Below, piece by piece: positions 1 to 12,960 of a stretch of DNA of 64,000 nt. The notes under the pieces are model-generated. The model made no database searches. It worked only from the letters and a program-made list of their open reading frames with translations, and was not told the DNA's origin. Within the stretch, counting starts at the first letter, position 1, and every line of letters begins with the position of its first letter. Position numbers and translations under genes: made by a program. Source of the stretch: Alligator mississippiensis (taxonomy: Eukaryota > Chordata > Crocodylia > Alligatoridae); assembly GCF_030867095.1 (NCBI RefSeq), contig NC_081831.1, forward strand, positions 64,246,716-64,310,715. Direction: 5' to 3'.

Positions 1-1811
1 CTGTGGAAGAAGGTGCTTTGAGGTTCACACTAGGCTATAAAACTGTCACAGTTTTGTGGAGACAGATTCTTTTCTCCATGGGACCTGTGTCATGTGTGTC
101 AGCTGTTCAGTACATCATGGACACCCTTTGTTCCATACACCAAGACCACATGGCTTTGTGGGCATCTGCTGCTCTACACACTGTGGCTGTATAGGCCTTG
201 GGGACATCAGCTGTTTCTTGCACCTTTGACCCTCTAACAACTACCTCCCCCTCGGAGGAATCTCCAGCTGCTCTGCTTGGGTGACTCTTCATCCCTATTG
301 TACTGGCAGCATCCACACACTCTTGTGCAGTGCTGTTGGGGCTTATTTAGCAGTTGCTGTGTTCCACCCCACACTGGTCACTGCATGTCTGTAATGGGGG
401 AGGTGGGGTGAAGGCTATGTTGTAATTCAACAACAGCAGCATTTCATATCGCTAGAACTTAAAATGCTTCATAGTGGTGGGAGATTCTTTCCACATCTGA
501 GGAAGCTGAAGGCTTGCATGCTGGGGGAGCAGGGTATCCCGTGCTTGAGGGCCTGAGCAGCACCCCTTGCACACACACACAGACTTCCACAGGTGCACTT
601 CAAGCATGCAAAGCGTCTCTGGGCTTGTCCCTAGCATTTGTTCTCAAGCACTTGGTCTCCAATAGTTGAGGGCAACAGCTGGAGATTAACCTGGAGAAGG
701 TGGCGAGCCTCAGTGGTGAACTTATGCATCTGGAGGGTACCAACAGACTTAGATGAGTGAGGCATGGGCATTGCAGGCTCAGTACCACCCTGCCCATGCC
801 AGGATATCTGCTGCTGTGGTACAGACAAGCTCTCAGGACAGAGGACTTAAGTGGCTTGACTAGGATCTTGGGCAGAGTCAACGTTGGTGCCAAAAGGGGA
901 ACCCAGGTCTTGTGGTTTAAAAGTTCAGTGCCCACACCAGTAACATAACAACCATTGGCTAGAGCAGCGCAGATGCAGGGGTGCAGAAGATCAGTAAAAA
1001 GCAGTTGCTTAATGATTTGTGGCCTCTGTGACACAGAACATTCATGCCGTGCCAGTAGGTGAGAACGGTAGCAGCAGCATGAATTCCATTAATGGCTGGT
1101 AATGCTGAAGTGCCTGTTCTGCACTCTCCATTGTGATGAATTAACAGGGGAGGGGAATCTCAGACATAGCAGGCAAAGTGCTTCCGAACCATTTGGAATG
1201 AAAAGCACTCGAGACAGAGAGCCCAGTGTGATTAATTGGATGATTATCTCATTCCGGTTTTTCATACTATTATCATCATGCTCTCATTACACATTTGCAT
1301 GATGTGTTTCAATTTTTTGAGAAAAAAGGAACATGGCACTTTACTGACCCAGCACAGTAAACTGTACAAAACCCTCTGCTCTGCATCCTCCCCTGCACAC
1401 TACTGCACCAATGCAAAAATGACCTAACACTGCTCTCTGCAGGACAGTCAGTGTCGACGTACAGCCAGAAGTGCTAAAGAAGGTCCAGCTCCACCTCTTC
1501 AGCCAGGGGGCCCAGTCTGGGTTAGGGGATGTGGCCAGGGCACCACTGTGTCCCAGTGATCCCTGGAGGCTATAAGGACCCTCTGGGGGAAACAAGCCCC
1601 TCAGATAAATTAGAGCAGCTCTCAGGGCAGTGAAACAAAACAGCCCCAGGATTGAAGAATGCAAAGGTGGCTTTATTATTATTTACTGTTCTTATTTAAT
1701 AGCAATGCTGCAGTAACACTTGAAGCCACAAACTCTCCCCTGGTGGTCCCATCCTCCCTCAGAGGTGCAAAGTGCTCCAGACTTTACGACTTCTACAATC
1801 TTTTCTCCAAT
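1..1811. other. Intergenic DNA, nothing recognised
   Basis: No gene, RNA or clearly bounded repeat is visible. Open frames are short, overlap on both strands and lack domain-like composition. The stretch sits more than 30 kb upstream of the only supported gene. Old degenerate repeats may be present but cannot be named by eye. Confidence 0.55.
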
Positions 1812-1902
1812 GCCTGATGAAGGGTGTTTGTGCCCGAAAGCTTGCAATAAAAGATTTTGTTTTGCAAAAATGTTGTTGCTCTAATAAAAGATATCATCTC
1901 TA
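1812..1902 (+). repeat. Tail-like dispersed repeat, copy 1
   Basis: This short segment shares two blocks, in the same order, with an insertion inside the CR1 copy at 52.08-52.2 kb (opposite strand). One block reads roughly GCCTGATGAAGGGT followed by CCCGAAAGCTTGC; the other is CTAATAAAAGATATCA. Two separate loci with the same ordered blocks indicate a dispersed family. Similar 'cgaaagctt' tails are common in turtle and crocodilian genomes, but I do not know the family name. The left boundary is uncertain and may extend further left. Confidence 0.55.
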
Positions 1903-3769
1903 CTATGAGACCTGATTGCCAGACTTTAAGCACTTGTCTCCATCCAGTAGGAAAAAGAAAACCCCAAGTGCTTTCCCCAAGTGGATTTTACCCATAAAAT
2001 GTTGCACATGGCTCTGTCTGACTATTCATCAATTCCTCATTCATTTCTTCCAGTGGGGGAAAGCACCACTCCCCTGGGTCTTGAAAGGAAGTTGGCAGCT
2101 TCACAATGATACTTATCATCCTCCTCATGCAAACTACTTCTCAGGAACAAGCTCACCTGATATCAGTTCCCAAACAGAACTGTCTGGCGCTGAAGCTGCC
2201 AGGGCTCTGAGCTACACTGTACCACACCCTGTGTTCAAGGAGGCGCTCTGGGAGTTTCAGTCCAAGAAAAGGCACTTGAGCAAAATGGAACAGTATGGTG
2301 CACTGCACTGGCCACAGCTGCTGAACTGCTTTGAGCACCCACCTGTGCAGCTCCTACTGAAGCACGATTCACTAAAAGCTCTGGCATTAGCTGGACCGTG
2401 ATGTTCTAACTAGGGCCCCTACGCAGTGTTTTCTCTAGTCCTTTTTGCTCAGTTCAGAAAGCAAACATAGCTCTATGATCCTCCCCATCAGGATCAGTGC
2501 AGGTGAAGCCTCTGTAGAGTCAGGCAAATAAAGCCACTGACAAGAATATGAGGGGTCTAGCCTGCATCTGTTTTTAAATAATTCAGCTCTACCAAGAAGG
2601 GTCAGGGCAGAGGGGTAAGTCCCCGCTTTTAGCTGTTATATTTTTAAAAGGGTTTTTTTCCCAGAAAAAACAGGGCAAGGAGAGAGGGAAGTGAGTTCAG
2701 GGGAAATTATTTTGGTCACTTTTAAACATCCTGCGAACCCAACCGAAAGGGATCTGGCTGGTGTATAAGAATTGAGAAATGAAACTGGCCACTAACAGTG
2801 GAACAGAGCAACCTGGTTTCATTGCCCAAGGGCAAGAGGCAAGAAAGTAAAGAAATGCAACTGATAAGGAAAGGTCAATCAAAGTTTAGGGATTCATACC
2901 GTGGGTCTGGGGCGGGAGCCAGGAACTCTTGTGTGTTAACCTCAGCTGTACTGCTGACAGCTTCTATGTCTCCTGGGGTTGGTGTACATCATTTCCACAT
3001 TGGTGCCTTAGTGTGTAAAATGGGGATGAAATGACTGACCTGCCTACTCTTCTCAACCTATGCATGCAGACATGCTCACTGCCACACTGCCGAGTGGTTA
3101 CACGTCGCTGAGATGTGGTAGGAATTACTTGCTTCTTGTTCACAGTGCTTTGAAGTTGAAACATGTGAGAAAAATGGAAGTTGCAACAAATAGGAACACT
3201 CCTTGTTATTTGAATGATCTCACACACTGGTTAGGAGCACAGGAGTAGATATTGCAAAGATGTCCCTCAATGGCAAAATGGAAATGTCAAAAACCTTGTT
3301 TTTCCTGATGCTAGACAGCAAACAATGGGCTATCAGGATTCCTTGGCTAAAATTGTGATTTTCATCAGAAGTTTAATTACATTAATTACATTTTAATAAG
3401 AAATATAACAATAATGCATTTATTGCAAAAGAGGCAGGAAGTGCTAGTCCAGCAACAGGGTCCCTCTGGGTTCAGCATTGGTTCATATGTAATGAGAAGA
3501 GCTGAAAAGAAAAGGGACAAAAAGAGACAGGGGCAGAGAGGGGAACTAATATGAAACTAATTACTGTGATGAGAACTTGCAGCATGCTGACTACCTAGAT
3601 AATGCTGGTGGCAACTCACATTGCTACTGTCTGACTGGCACCCACAGTACTGATGAGAAGGCCAAAGTTGTTACTGTCCTATTTTATCTTCTGTTTCTTC
3701 TCTTGAATGGCAAAAAGCCAGTCCCACAGGCTGGCCGGGAGAAAGGGCCATGCCAAAGGGTGGCGCACT
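1903..3769. other. Intergenic DNA, nothing recognised
   Basis: The longest open frame (161 codons, beginning near 1916) has no recognisable domain and starts inside the flank of a repeat, so I treat it as chance. No splice-supported exon is apparent. Confidence 0.5.
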
Positions 3770-3952
3770 GTGGCCATCATAGAGGACATGCCGGTTTTCT
3801 GCTACTCTGTCCTCTGTCTTCTATTGATATGAAACCCAATGCATTTATGTCCTCCATTTTTCTCTTCAACAGAAAAATAGAGGACATAAAGGCATCCAGT
3901 TTCATATCAATAGAGGACAGAGGACAACAGGACTGTCCTCTATGATGGCCAC
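3770..3952. mobile_element. 183-bp foldback (MITE-like) element
   Basis: The segment is a near-complete inverted repeat. It begins with GTGGCCATCATAGAGGAC (3770-3787) and ends with its exact complement (3935-3952). Arms of about 94 bp flank a 7-nt loop (3864-3870) and carry several copies of the motif ATAGAGGACA. Arm pairing is imperfect only near 3788-3810. It has no coding capacity. The structure suggests a non-autonomous DNA transposon or foldback element; no clear target duplication was found, so the superfamily is unassigned. Read in either direction it would fold into one long hairpin RNA. Confidence 0.8.
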
Positions 3953-6900
3953 TCTAGGTGCACACTGACAACCCAGCTGACACAGGAAGAGGGAACAGTA
4001 CTAACATTAATAGCATGCTTTCAGGAGAGGAGACAAGATTTACACTGAAGTGAAGCCATGTCTGTCTGTGACTATCAGCTCAAGGAAGCCCAGGCCAGTG
4101 ACCTCTTGGCTGCATCTTGTTTTTCTTTTTTGCTCAGTTCATTTCTGTGGCTCGCTCAGTCATTAAGACCTAAACAGTTTTGGAGGTGATTTCTGAATGC
4201 TCTGCTCAGTGTTTTGCATTTGTTAAATTGCTTCTGTGGCTTTTGCCACTGGCATCCTCCCCAGACACTGTCTCTTCTCTCCCAGATGCATACAATATTC
4301 TATGTTTTCTGCTTCCATAGGGTCCTGCCTACACCAGCCTTACTCCACAGCTTCAGCTTCAGATTCATCAAAACAATTTGCTTCCTTCTAAGAAAGGGGT
4401 AGAAGACCAGCAGCCATGCAAACCTCTCCTCTGAAATAGGTTTGGACCAGACAGGTTTGACATAGCCACTAAGGATCTCCTGCATTTAAGAATGGAAATG
4501 AAAAGGAGAGGGGACATCCCCATCCTGTAGTGCTGGTGCAGCCCTGATCCTTCTCTGAGCAATCCCACATCTTCTCATAGCTACTTTTTCCTGTCAGCAT
4601 CCTGCCTGGCACAGCTCAACCTGCAATAGCTGGCCGTGCCTGTTTCTAGCCATTCTGCCTGCCATCTGTTCATCCTTTTAATGGTTCTTAATGCATCTTT
4701 CCTTGATCTTAACATTTATCATTTGAGGGCTCTCCTAGACAAGCATGCCAATGGGGAAATGTATTATTTGTGGCTATTACCTAGTCCTCTAGTTTTACAT
4801 CGCCTCAAAATAGGATGATTCTTTTGCATTTGTTCTTTTCATCAAAAGACTCATAAATCATTCGGCAGAACTCACGCACCTCTTGGAAAACAACCACCTT
4901 TGACAGGAAAGCTGGCTGTGTCTTAGCCTACAACCATGCTGCTCTAGCTGTTTGGCACCAGGAGCAAAACAAATTCTCCCTTGCCCTACACAAAAGCAAA
5001 GGTGATTCTTTTTTATTGCAAACCAAGTGGAAAATTAGACCCAGCTGTGTCCAGCTGAAGCTGCTTGAGGAGGTTCAGGCAGGGACATGGACATTATTGC
5101 CTGGATTGGAACTGGGGGCTAGCATCTCCTTTTGTAAGGAGGATCTTCACTGACCATGTACCCCAAAACCTCACTTTCATGACTTGTACAACACGATGTA
5201 GTGTCACATTGGGCATTTATTTGTTCCATACAGGCTCCAAGAAAAATGTCCCCATGCCAAATGTTGGCCAGTCACTCATCAAGCTATAGACCAAGCCCAG
5301 ATCTGCTTAGCTGGTGAGTGGTGTTGCACACACAGGCCAAGCCACTGACTGTACAAGTTGCAGGACAGCATTACTTTTCTCCCCTTTTAGTTGAATCATC
5401 CTCAGATCTATGAAACTTTGCTCCCCAGTAGAGGTGGAAGCCCGTTATCCCAATTTTTATCTTTTTGTAAATTTGTAGACGCAGGAAAAGAGCCTTTGAC
5501 TGTCTGTGTATGCTCAGTTCTTTTCATTACATACGCTTATACTGGTGATCTTGGTCACTCGAAGCAAATTGTTCCTACAGTTGTTTGGAGCTACTGTTCA
5601 CTTTCAGGTGCTTGAGAAAATACTTAACTCATCTGGGCATAACCTTGCTTTCCACTGGGTGCGGTATCTCTTCTAGACAATGTACAAGGCAATCCCTGTT
5701 AAAGTCCTAATTTCCTAGACTGTTCCTCTAAATAGCTCCTTGGACCTGGGTCAGGCTGGCTCCAAAGGTTCCCATGCCCTTTCTACTTCTGACAGATAAA
5801 GGAGGTTCTGGTTTGCAAGCACGATTGCCAGACTGTCCAGGAATCCCATCCCTGGCTTGTACCGCTGTCACCCTGTTGACATGCAAACAAAAATACAATT
5901 ATTTATAAATAACACAAGAACCTTTAGCTGGTTTTAGCTGTTCATGTTTCTATTTGTAATGGATGTTGATGAATCAACACTTCCCATCCTTCCCCTCCTA
6001 GTACATTCCTTATCTAAGGACACGCTGCCCTTCCTGCTGGAAATCCTGCTTTGCCTTTGGAGACCTTCTCCTTGTCCTGGTCGTGGCTACTAATACTATA
6101 AGGAACATTCTGGAAAATATGATTTGTGCCCTTTCCTAGGTCCCCTGTCATGATACCCTGGTGGTGGAGGTAATTTTCTAATTTCTTGTTAATTGCTAAG
6201 AAAGTTTGCATTAAAAAGGTAGGTAAACCATTAAAAATTTACCATCCAGCTTAGAGTCTATGGTGAGCCACGATAGGCCAAAAAGAAAGATAAAACATTT
6301 TATTTTGGGACCTGTAGTATAGCATCATCTCATATAGCATTGGGCACCCAGATAAGGCACACTGCGGGACCCGTGACTCCTCTTGGGCTACCATCAGGTT
6401 GCTTAATTTCAAGCAGAGCATTGCATCCTTGGACCTCCTGTCTCCATGGATTGACTTACATCCACAGATCAAGATGTAGCGTTACTTGCGGGGACACACA
6501 AAGGCCACTTCTGTCTTAATCTTGGGGAAAACTGAACTGTTTCATAAAATGCAAATTAACCTCATTGCCAAAGTGGCCACCAATTGGGCAAATTTCAGGA
6601 ATCTGAAGCTGACATAAAAATAACTGCTCCTGTTCCAGCATCACTTGTTTTGTGTGATTCCCTTGAAAAGAGGTTGTTGACACACAATGTGTTTTGACAG
6701 AATTTGGCAGAAAGTAGAGAAGGAAAATCAGATTATTCAGAATAGCTCATCTTGCTTAGCTTCAATCAAAGAATTTGTGCAAATGCCTTAGCTGTTATTA
6801 CCATAAATAGCTATCTGAAGGTAAGGCTTTTCTGAGAGGCTTCATTGGCACATTTTATATTTCCGTCAAAACCACATCGTGTTGATTGTAGCATTATTGA

Positions 6901-8575
6901 GAGGTTCCCCTGGGAATTGCAGATAGACAGTAACTTGGTTTCATAAGCCAAAACCTGATTACAAAAAAGTAAATGTGATGCAGTCAAAATGGAGAGTAAA
7001 CACACAGGTGATTTTCAGGCATACAGCAAAGGGCATAGCTCTGATGTAATGACCCAGAAGTTGAAGTTGGGTCTAGCATGCATCTTTCATCAGGAAAATC
7101 CCAAGTACTTTGCAATACCAAAAATAAGAAAAGGTGCCCATGTAAGGGCCTGGTTACACACTGCACTTCGAGCTTCTCAAATGTTGCTTGGTGTTAGTGC
7201 TAGCTCGAGTTTGGAGCTGTCACAACTTAAGGCTAAAAGCCTTCTCTGACTGTCTCCCACCTGCACAGCTGTGACTTGCCACTAAAGGGGTTGGCAGGCA
7301 GGGGTTGGCAGGCAGGGGCAGGACTAGGAGCTACAGCTGAGTTGCCACTGCAGGGCTGGTGAGCCATGACAGGTTTCTATCTCTGCTCCAGTGGCAGGGG
7401 TGAGAGAGGGGTTGGGGTGGGAACATGAAGCTGGGAGGTGGATAGTTAACAGGATGGGGGTGGGTAATGAAATGGGAGGTGGAAAGGAAATAGTGGTGGG
7501 GGAAGGGGTGGTGAAATGAACCAAGTAGGCACTGAAGGATAAAATAAAAAGAAGTAAAAGAATTTAAAAAGAAATAAAGAGGAAGTAAGTTAAAGAAGGT
7601 CTCATGGTTATATAAAAGTCTGAAGTTTCCAGTTAAATACAGCAGCCAATTCCTTTGCCTATAGTGATCTGTAAAACCATTATAATATATTTTGTAGTAG
7701 TTATCAGGAATATATGTTCAGTTTGCTTTTATGAAGAAGACATCAGGTGAGTATCCAACCTGAGTACTGGTTCTGTTTCTCCTTCCTTCTTTTGACACAA
7801 CTTCTTCTTGTGTCCCGTCTGAGATTGTTGATGACAGGTATTTAGCAGAATTTGCAGATTCGTTAGAGTCTGACAGGGCCATGACATGAGCACGTCTGCT
7901 ATGGCTAATGCAGGAGTTGGAATTGGAACTGAAAACTATTAAATGCTCAAGGGAAAAGGGACAGCAATAAAATGGCAGTTTCTATCACAAAAGGCTATAG
8001 GTGCCTTGTAAGGCTAAGGTACTATTCACAGTACATTCCTTTTCAGTAATAATTTATTAGTAAAGATGAACAGAAATGACTTACATGTTATTGGAAGGTA
8101 TGTTCTACAGTTCTGTAAAGAAGGGTAAAAATGACACACTCCAATTTACAATTGGTTTTAGTACAAGTGCTTTAATGTCTAGTGCTTATTACTGCATGTG
8201 TTAAAATCCTCTATATATTTAACTCATGCCTATTTATCTCATACAGAATATTAATTTAAGAACCCCAGAAGTAATCTACTCCAAGATAATACATGTCTCT
8301 GGCAGACGAAATCTCCTCACAGATGTTAACCAAAAAAAGAAAACCCACTGAGAATCAGCAGCTGAATTTGGCCTCTGAGGCACACTTGCTTTAACAGCAC
8401 GTCTCTAAACAGGTGTTTAAATGGATTAGACCTATACCAGTACTTGCGAGTCTTCATTTTGCTCATTCTGGATTGGTGCAAATAATTCTACACAATGTCT
8501 TTTCTTCACTGCTGTCTCATTGTTCGATTAGCCTTCTTCCTGTGATCTCAGAAACACCACCCTTTGAAGACCATC
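3953..8575. other. Intergenic DNA with a G-rich stretch
   Basis: No gene was recognised. From about 7287 to 7314 there is an exact tandem duplication of a 14-bp G-rich unit (7287-7300 and 7301-7314). It leads into a purine- and G-rich stretch to about 7520 with repeated GGGGT and GGTGG runs. The remainder is AT-rich and featureless by eye. Confidence 0.5.
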
Positions 8576-8765
8576 CTTAGATCCATACAAACATTATGGT
8601 GGCAGGGACCTCAAAGGGCATCGACTTCAAGCCCAGGCTCAAAGCAGGATCACACTTGTGTAAACCATCTCATCCAAGGGTTTCTGTAACCTACTTTTAA
8701 AAACTTCTCATGCAGATTCTAAAACCTCTCAGGTAATGCTTGATACTTTACATCTCCATAGTAAA
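8576..8765 (-). mobile_element. CR1: Old CR1-like 3' fragment
   Basis: On the + strand the order is a degraded 'ggcagggacctcaaagggcatc' type motif, a 'ccaggctcaaagcaggatca' type motif, then 'aaccatctcatccaagg'. This is the typical reverse-complement order of a CR1 3' untranslated end, as also seen at 10.1, 22.3 and 51.5 kb. It is heavily diverged, so the boundaries are approximate. Confidence 0.6.
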
Positions 8766-8828
8766 CTTGATCTGTAGATATGCAAGCACAGATAAGCTTT
8801 AGAAGTCTCCTATGAGGCAGGCAAGCAC

Positions 8829-9285
8829 CCTGTGTCTATATGTGCACCCATCAGGAACAAATTGACTCCTGATGGGAGCAGTTCAGTGCAGGGCTACACG
8901 TGCCCTACTTTGTCCCCCTACCGCAGCCCGGGGGAGCTCCAGGTGCCAGGCACAAATTGTTGCCCCACCTCCAAAGCAGCTGCCACCCCCAACAGGAGCT
9001 TGGGGCACAGGGCTGAGAAATAGCTGCTTGGGGGAGGGGACAGTTCACCTACCCTCTGCTGCCTGGGCTGACAAGGAGCAAACTGCTCCTGGTCAGAGGT
9101 CTACACATGCACTACTGCACAGTAGCTACTGTGTAGTCAATCTAATACCTGTATCTACAGGTAGTAACCAACCGTGTAGTAGACTAACCTACTGCACAGT
9201 AAATGCTATGCCTGTGTAGATGGTGATGCTTTACTCCACAGTAAATTAGTCTACTGCACAGTAAAGTGTCTCATATAGATGCATC
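8829..9285 (-). mobile_element. GGGCATGTCTACAC-type element, copy 1 (diverged)
   Basis: The reverse complement aligns with the element at 16.1 kb. Both share 'ttactgtgcagtaga'-like blocks, a central palindrome built on ACCTG/CAGGT (about 9150-9170), and then 'ctgaccagga' followed by 'agcccaggcagcag'. The ends resemble TGTCTATATG (left) and CATATAGATGCATC (right, 9272-9285). It has no coding capacity. This is a non-autonomous DNA-transposon-like element; the superfamily is not settled by the sequence. Confidence 0.65.
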
Positions 9286-9516
9286 AAGTAAGGAGCAAGG
9301 AAGTTAAACAACTTGTCCAAATTCACACAAGTCAGTGGCAGAGCTCTGCTTTTCTGAATCACTACCCATCAGACATGCTCCTTTGCTGCACTCAAAGGGA
9401 TTAGGTATGGCATTATTATACTTATCCCTAAAGTTAGCAAAGCTTTCATATCAGTTCTTTTCTTTCGCATTAGTCCTGGTTGAGCAGGATGAATTGCACC
9501 TACAGTAGAAAGAGAA

Positions 9517-9675
9517 GCAGAAGGTAGGTCCTGGTGGCATCTTTGAGATGAACTGGTTCAGAGCAGTATGATTTTATGGAGGCAAAAAACTAGCTCATGA
9601 GGTGCTAGCCTCTCATAAGCCCATGCCTCTCTGAATCAGTTAGTCTGTAAGGTGCCATCCTCTCCTACCTTCTGC
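9517..9675. mobile_element. Short element with 12-bp terminal inverted repeats
   Basis: The left end GCAGAAGGTAGG (9517-9528) is exactly complementary to the right end CCTACCTTCTGC (9664-9675). Further similarity continues inwards (left 'ctggtggcat', right 'ggtgccatc'). The 159-bp interior has no open frame. It resembles a MITE. The interior phrase 'agttagtctgtaaggtgcc' resembles a common reptilian repeat tail. No clear target duplication was seen. Confidence 0.6.
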
Positions 9676-10096
9676 TGCCTTCAGACTAGCATAGGTAACA
9701 ACCTCAGTAAAAACATAACAGAACTATGTATAGCCCTTTCCTCCTGTTTTGTGAGGGCCCAGATCTTTAGTTACACTTAGTCTCTGATATCAGTTGACCA
9801 TTTCCCTTAGTTGCCTTTCCCCTGCATCTAGGAACTGCTATTCTTGCTAAATATTTTTTAATTAAGATATTAATATGGCTAGCAGATGGATTCTGGCCTG
9901 GAAGCCCTGATCATGGCATACCTTATGCCATGGCACTAGTGGGAATTTGCAACTAGATAATGTTCATTCAGTAACCCCAAAAGCTAGGTTGCCTCCTTTG
10001 GATATTCAAGGTTTTAAAAAAAAATTTAAGAGACCAGACACATGAGGTTTGTGGACAGAGATGAGATGAGACGATGATGAGAGATGATACACGTGG

Positions 10097-10290
10097 AATC
10101 ATAGGATTATAGAGAAGTAGGGCTGGAAGGGACCTACCTCCATAGATCACGTAATTCAATGCCCTGACCAAGGCAGGATCATCCCTGTTCAAACCATCCT
10201 AAACAAATCCATTGTCTAACCTCTTAGCAAAACTACACAGTCAACCCCAACACAACACCAAACATTAATGCTCTAACCTGCCATAAGTAA
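10097..10290 (-). mobile_element. CR1: CR1 3' fragment
   Basis: The + strand begins 'atcataggattatagagaagtag' style, then 'ggctggaagggacct', then 'atcacgtaattcaatgccctg' and 'aaggcaggatcatccctg'. This is the reverse complement of a CR1 3' end with its short terminal ATTCTATGA-like repeat. It is only the untranslated tail and has no reverse transcriptase. Confidence 0.75.
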
Positions 10291-11598
10291 AGCGGGGGGA
10301 TCACGGCAGTCTGACACCGACAAAGCCATGTGACACAGGTCCTGTTCCTGCCCTCTTGAAGTCCATTTGGATTGGGTCAGCAGCTCACACAGGAACAAAG
10401 GCAAGGTGGATTGTCATTCTAGAGAGGCACGCCAGCATGCAGTACATTTGCTGGTTTGTGCTGACTCTATAAATATCTCATTATCAAACTTGCCAACTCA
10501 TACACCACACCCTGCCTCTGGCCAAAACAACCTGCTTCACAAAGGCACTGGTTAACCATCAGCTTCAGAATATTTGATAATCAGCTATAGCACAATGAAT
10601 CAAGGCAGCTGCCAAGGACCTTCCCTCTACACAAGACAAATAAGCGAAGAATTCTCCGTAAGGGCAAACTTGGCCCCTGTATACTCTGGCTTATATATAC
10701 ACCAGGTCCTTCCCTACAGCAACCATGATAAGATAACTGCCCTTTGGCACACTCGTTTTGTCTTGTAACAAAGCTCATGAGTAACATATAATTACACCTT
10801 TATTCAGGCCCTGCCTTCTCCCTGCTCCACCTTTTCCAGAGTTTACAGTGACTAGTACACAGCCTCTGCTCACTCCCTATCCCACCTCTTTGTACTTCTT
10901 ATTTATTGAGCACTTGCCCAATTAGAGGGCAAAGAGCTCCCCTTTCCAAGAGCTGTTTATGTAATTTCATGTAATGCCCAAGATGAGTGCTAGGGATAGA
11001 GATGAGACAAAATATTTTTCCTCTGACTTTTCCCCCCCAGGTTTGCCTTGTGTACTATGACAGTGCATAGTCTGTCACCGTTTTCCATGTAGCGAGGGTT
11101 CGGCTGCTCCCCCTGCTCTGTGTGCGTGGGGTTTTCACAAGATAGCAGGAGAGAGAATGGAGACGAATGCGGTTATCAGAATACAGACATCGGCAGGGAC
11201 GGGGAGGGGGCTCAGGTGTTGTACCTCAGGGGTCATACCAGAAACTACCCAGCTTCAGCCCTGGCACTGCAGACACTAGTTTTTGACTAGGCTCTGTTCC
11301 AGTTCTCAGGTCTGGCTATGTCCTGCTCAGCACTGGAAATGAAGCTGGGGGCAAAGTGTTTTTACTTCTACAGTTCATCGATTCTGAGGTTGGGAAAGAC
11401 CTTAGCATAAGTTTCAGCACCTGGATATGGTTATCAAAGATATTCCCACATGATATCTCTATGAGGACCTGCCTTTTTCCCCTGGGCAGACCCACTACTC
11501 TCCTGTCATGAGGAGAGGCCACAGAGCTGCTCTCCAAGGATTTCTCCAGCATAGGAGGAAGTCCTAGCTAGCCCAATTTTCCAGGTTTTGGTCCAGAG
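10291..11598. other. Intergenic DNA, nothing recognised
   Basis: No gene or well-bounded repeat was seen. A stretch near 11370 ('tgaggttgggaaagacc') may be a very old CR1 tail but is too diverged to call. Confidence 0.45.
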
Positions 11599-11786
11599 CA
11601 GGGGTGGGCAATTATTTTGGGCACAGGGCCATTTATTGTGTTTTGGCAAGCCATCGAGGACCACATGAGAGGCAGCCCAGGGCAGATAAATATTAATTTT
11701 CTAAATGTTTTTAGGGGCCCTGCAGGATGGATTGAATGGCCTGGTGGGCCGCATCCAGCCCCCAAGCCTCATTTTGCCCACCCCTG
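11599..11786. mobile_element. hAT-like MITE with 8-bp target duplication
   Basis: The terminal inverted repeats are CAGGGGTGGGCAA (left) and TTGCCCACCCCTG (right), the classic hAT-type ends of many vertebrate MITEs. The flanks are GTCCAGAG (11591-11598) and GTCTAGAG (11787-11794), a 7/8 match and the 8-bp target duplication expected for hAT. It is 188 bp with no transposase. Confidence 0.85.
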
Positions 11787-12339
11787 GTCTAGAGTGGGGC
11801 AAGGGAGCCATTATCTGATACAGAATCAGGCCCCTAATCTTCCCTCCCTATCTATTCTGACTATACATTGGTCTTTGAGGTGGCTTTACCAGGGATTTAC
11901 AAGTTTAGGCACTGTTAAGATCCTGTGACAATACTGCTCTGGTATGTCTTTTCAGGAGAAATCAGGTCTGCACATCATCTGACCATATGACGCATGCTTA
12001 TTTTGCACTAAGACAATCGCCAAGTTCAAAACTGAGGGTTTCATATCTTATATAAAATTGATTCTCCCATCCCATTCCATCAGTGCCTTCAGAATGAAAG
12101 AAAAAAAATCATTTCATGGGACGACTCTGGTTTTTGTTTTGTGTTTTTTGTTTTTGGGGGCAGGGAGTTGGAGGGAAGGAAGACGAAAGATTCCTAGCTG
12201 TGTCCCCCAAATCAAATGCCTTCCTGTCCACCTCTCCATTTGTTTAGCTCCCAGAAGGCTGAGGTTTTTTATTCCCCGGATGTTCTGTTTGGCACCAGTG
12301 GATCCTGGTTGTGATAGACCACAGAGTGAACATGAGCCC

Positions 12340-12960
12340 TCAATGGGATGGCATAGCAGCTGGTAGTGCAAATAAAACACTGGCATGCACCTACCGACGC
12401 ATATCAAGCAAGACTAAGGGTGTCATCCTCCTGCTGTACTTGGCTTTGGTGCGGTTGCATCCAGTTATGGGCACCGCACTTCAAGAAGGATGTGGAGAAA
12501 CTTGAGTGAGTCCAAAGGAGGGCTACATGTATGATTAGAGGGCTGGGGAGCTGGCCTTATGAGAAGAAGCTGAAAGACATGGGGCTGTTTAGCCTGGAGA
12601 AGAGAAGACTGAGAGGGGACTTGTTAGCAGCCTACAATTATGTAAAGGGTGTACATTAAGTCTTTGGGGAGCATCTGTTCACCAAGGCACCCCAGGGGAA
12701 GACAAGGAACAATAGATACAAACTGCTAGCAGATTGATTCAGATTGGACATAAAGGAAAAAATGTTTATGGTTCGAATGTCCAGGGTCTGGAACAGACTC
12801 CCTCCAATCATCTAACCTTGAAATCTTCAAAAAATGACTGGAGGCACACCTCGCTGGGGTCATCTGACCCCAGCAGTCTTTTCTGCTCAAGTGCAGGGAG
12901 ACTGGACCTGCTAATCTGGTGAGGTCCTTGCCAGCCCCGAACATCTAGGAATGTATGAAT
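12340..12960 (+). mobile_element. CR1: CR1 3' fragment, about 0.6 kb
   Basis: In order it shows the region of the C-terminal reverse transcriptase domain ('gtgcggttgcatccag', 'cttcaagaaggatgtgga', 'tttagcctggagaagag', 'gaggggacttgttagc'), the terminal coding part ('gtctggaacagactccctcc'), and the untranslated tail ('ctggggtcatctgacccc', 'gaggtccttgccagcccc'). It is 5' truncated, as is usual for CR1, and has several frame breaks. Confidence 0.85.

Noticed and set aside
1916..2401. 161-codon open frame on the + strand
   Set aside because: No recognisable domain, no splice or promoter context, and codon content looks random.
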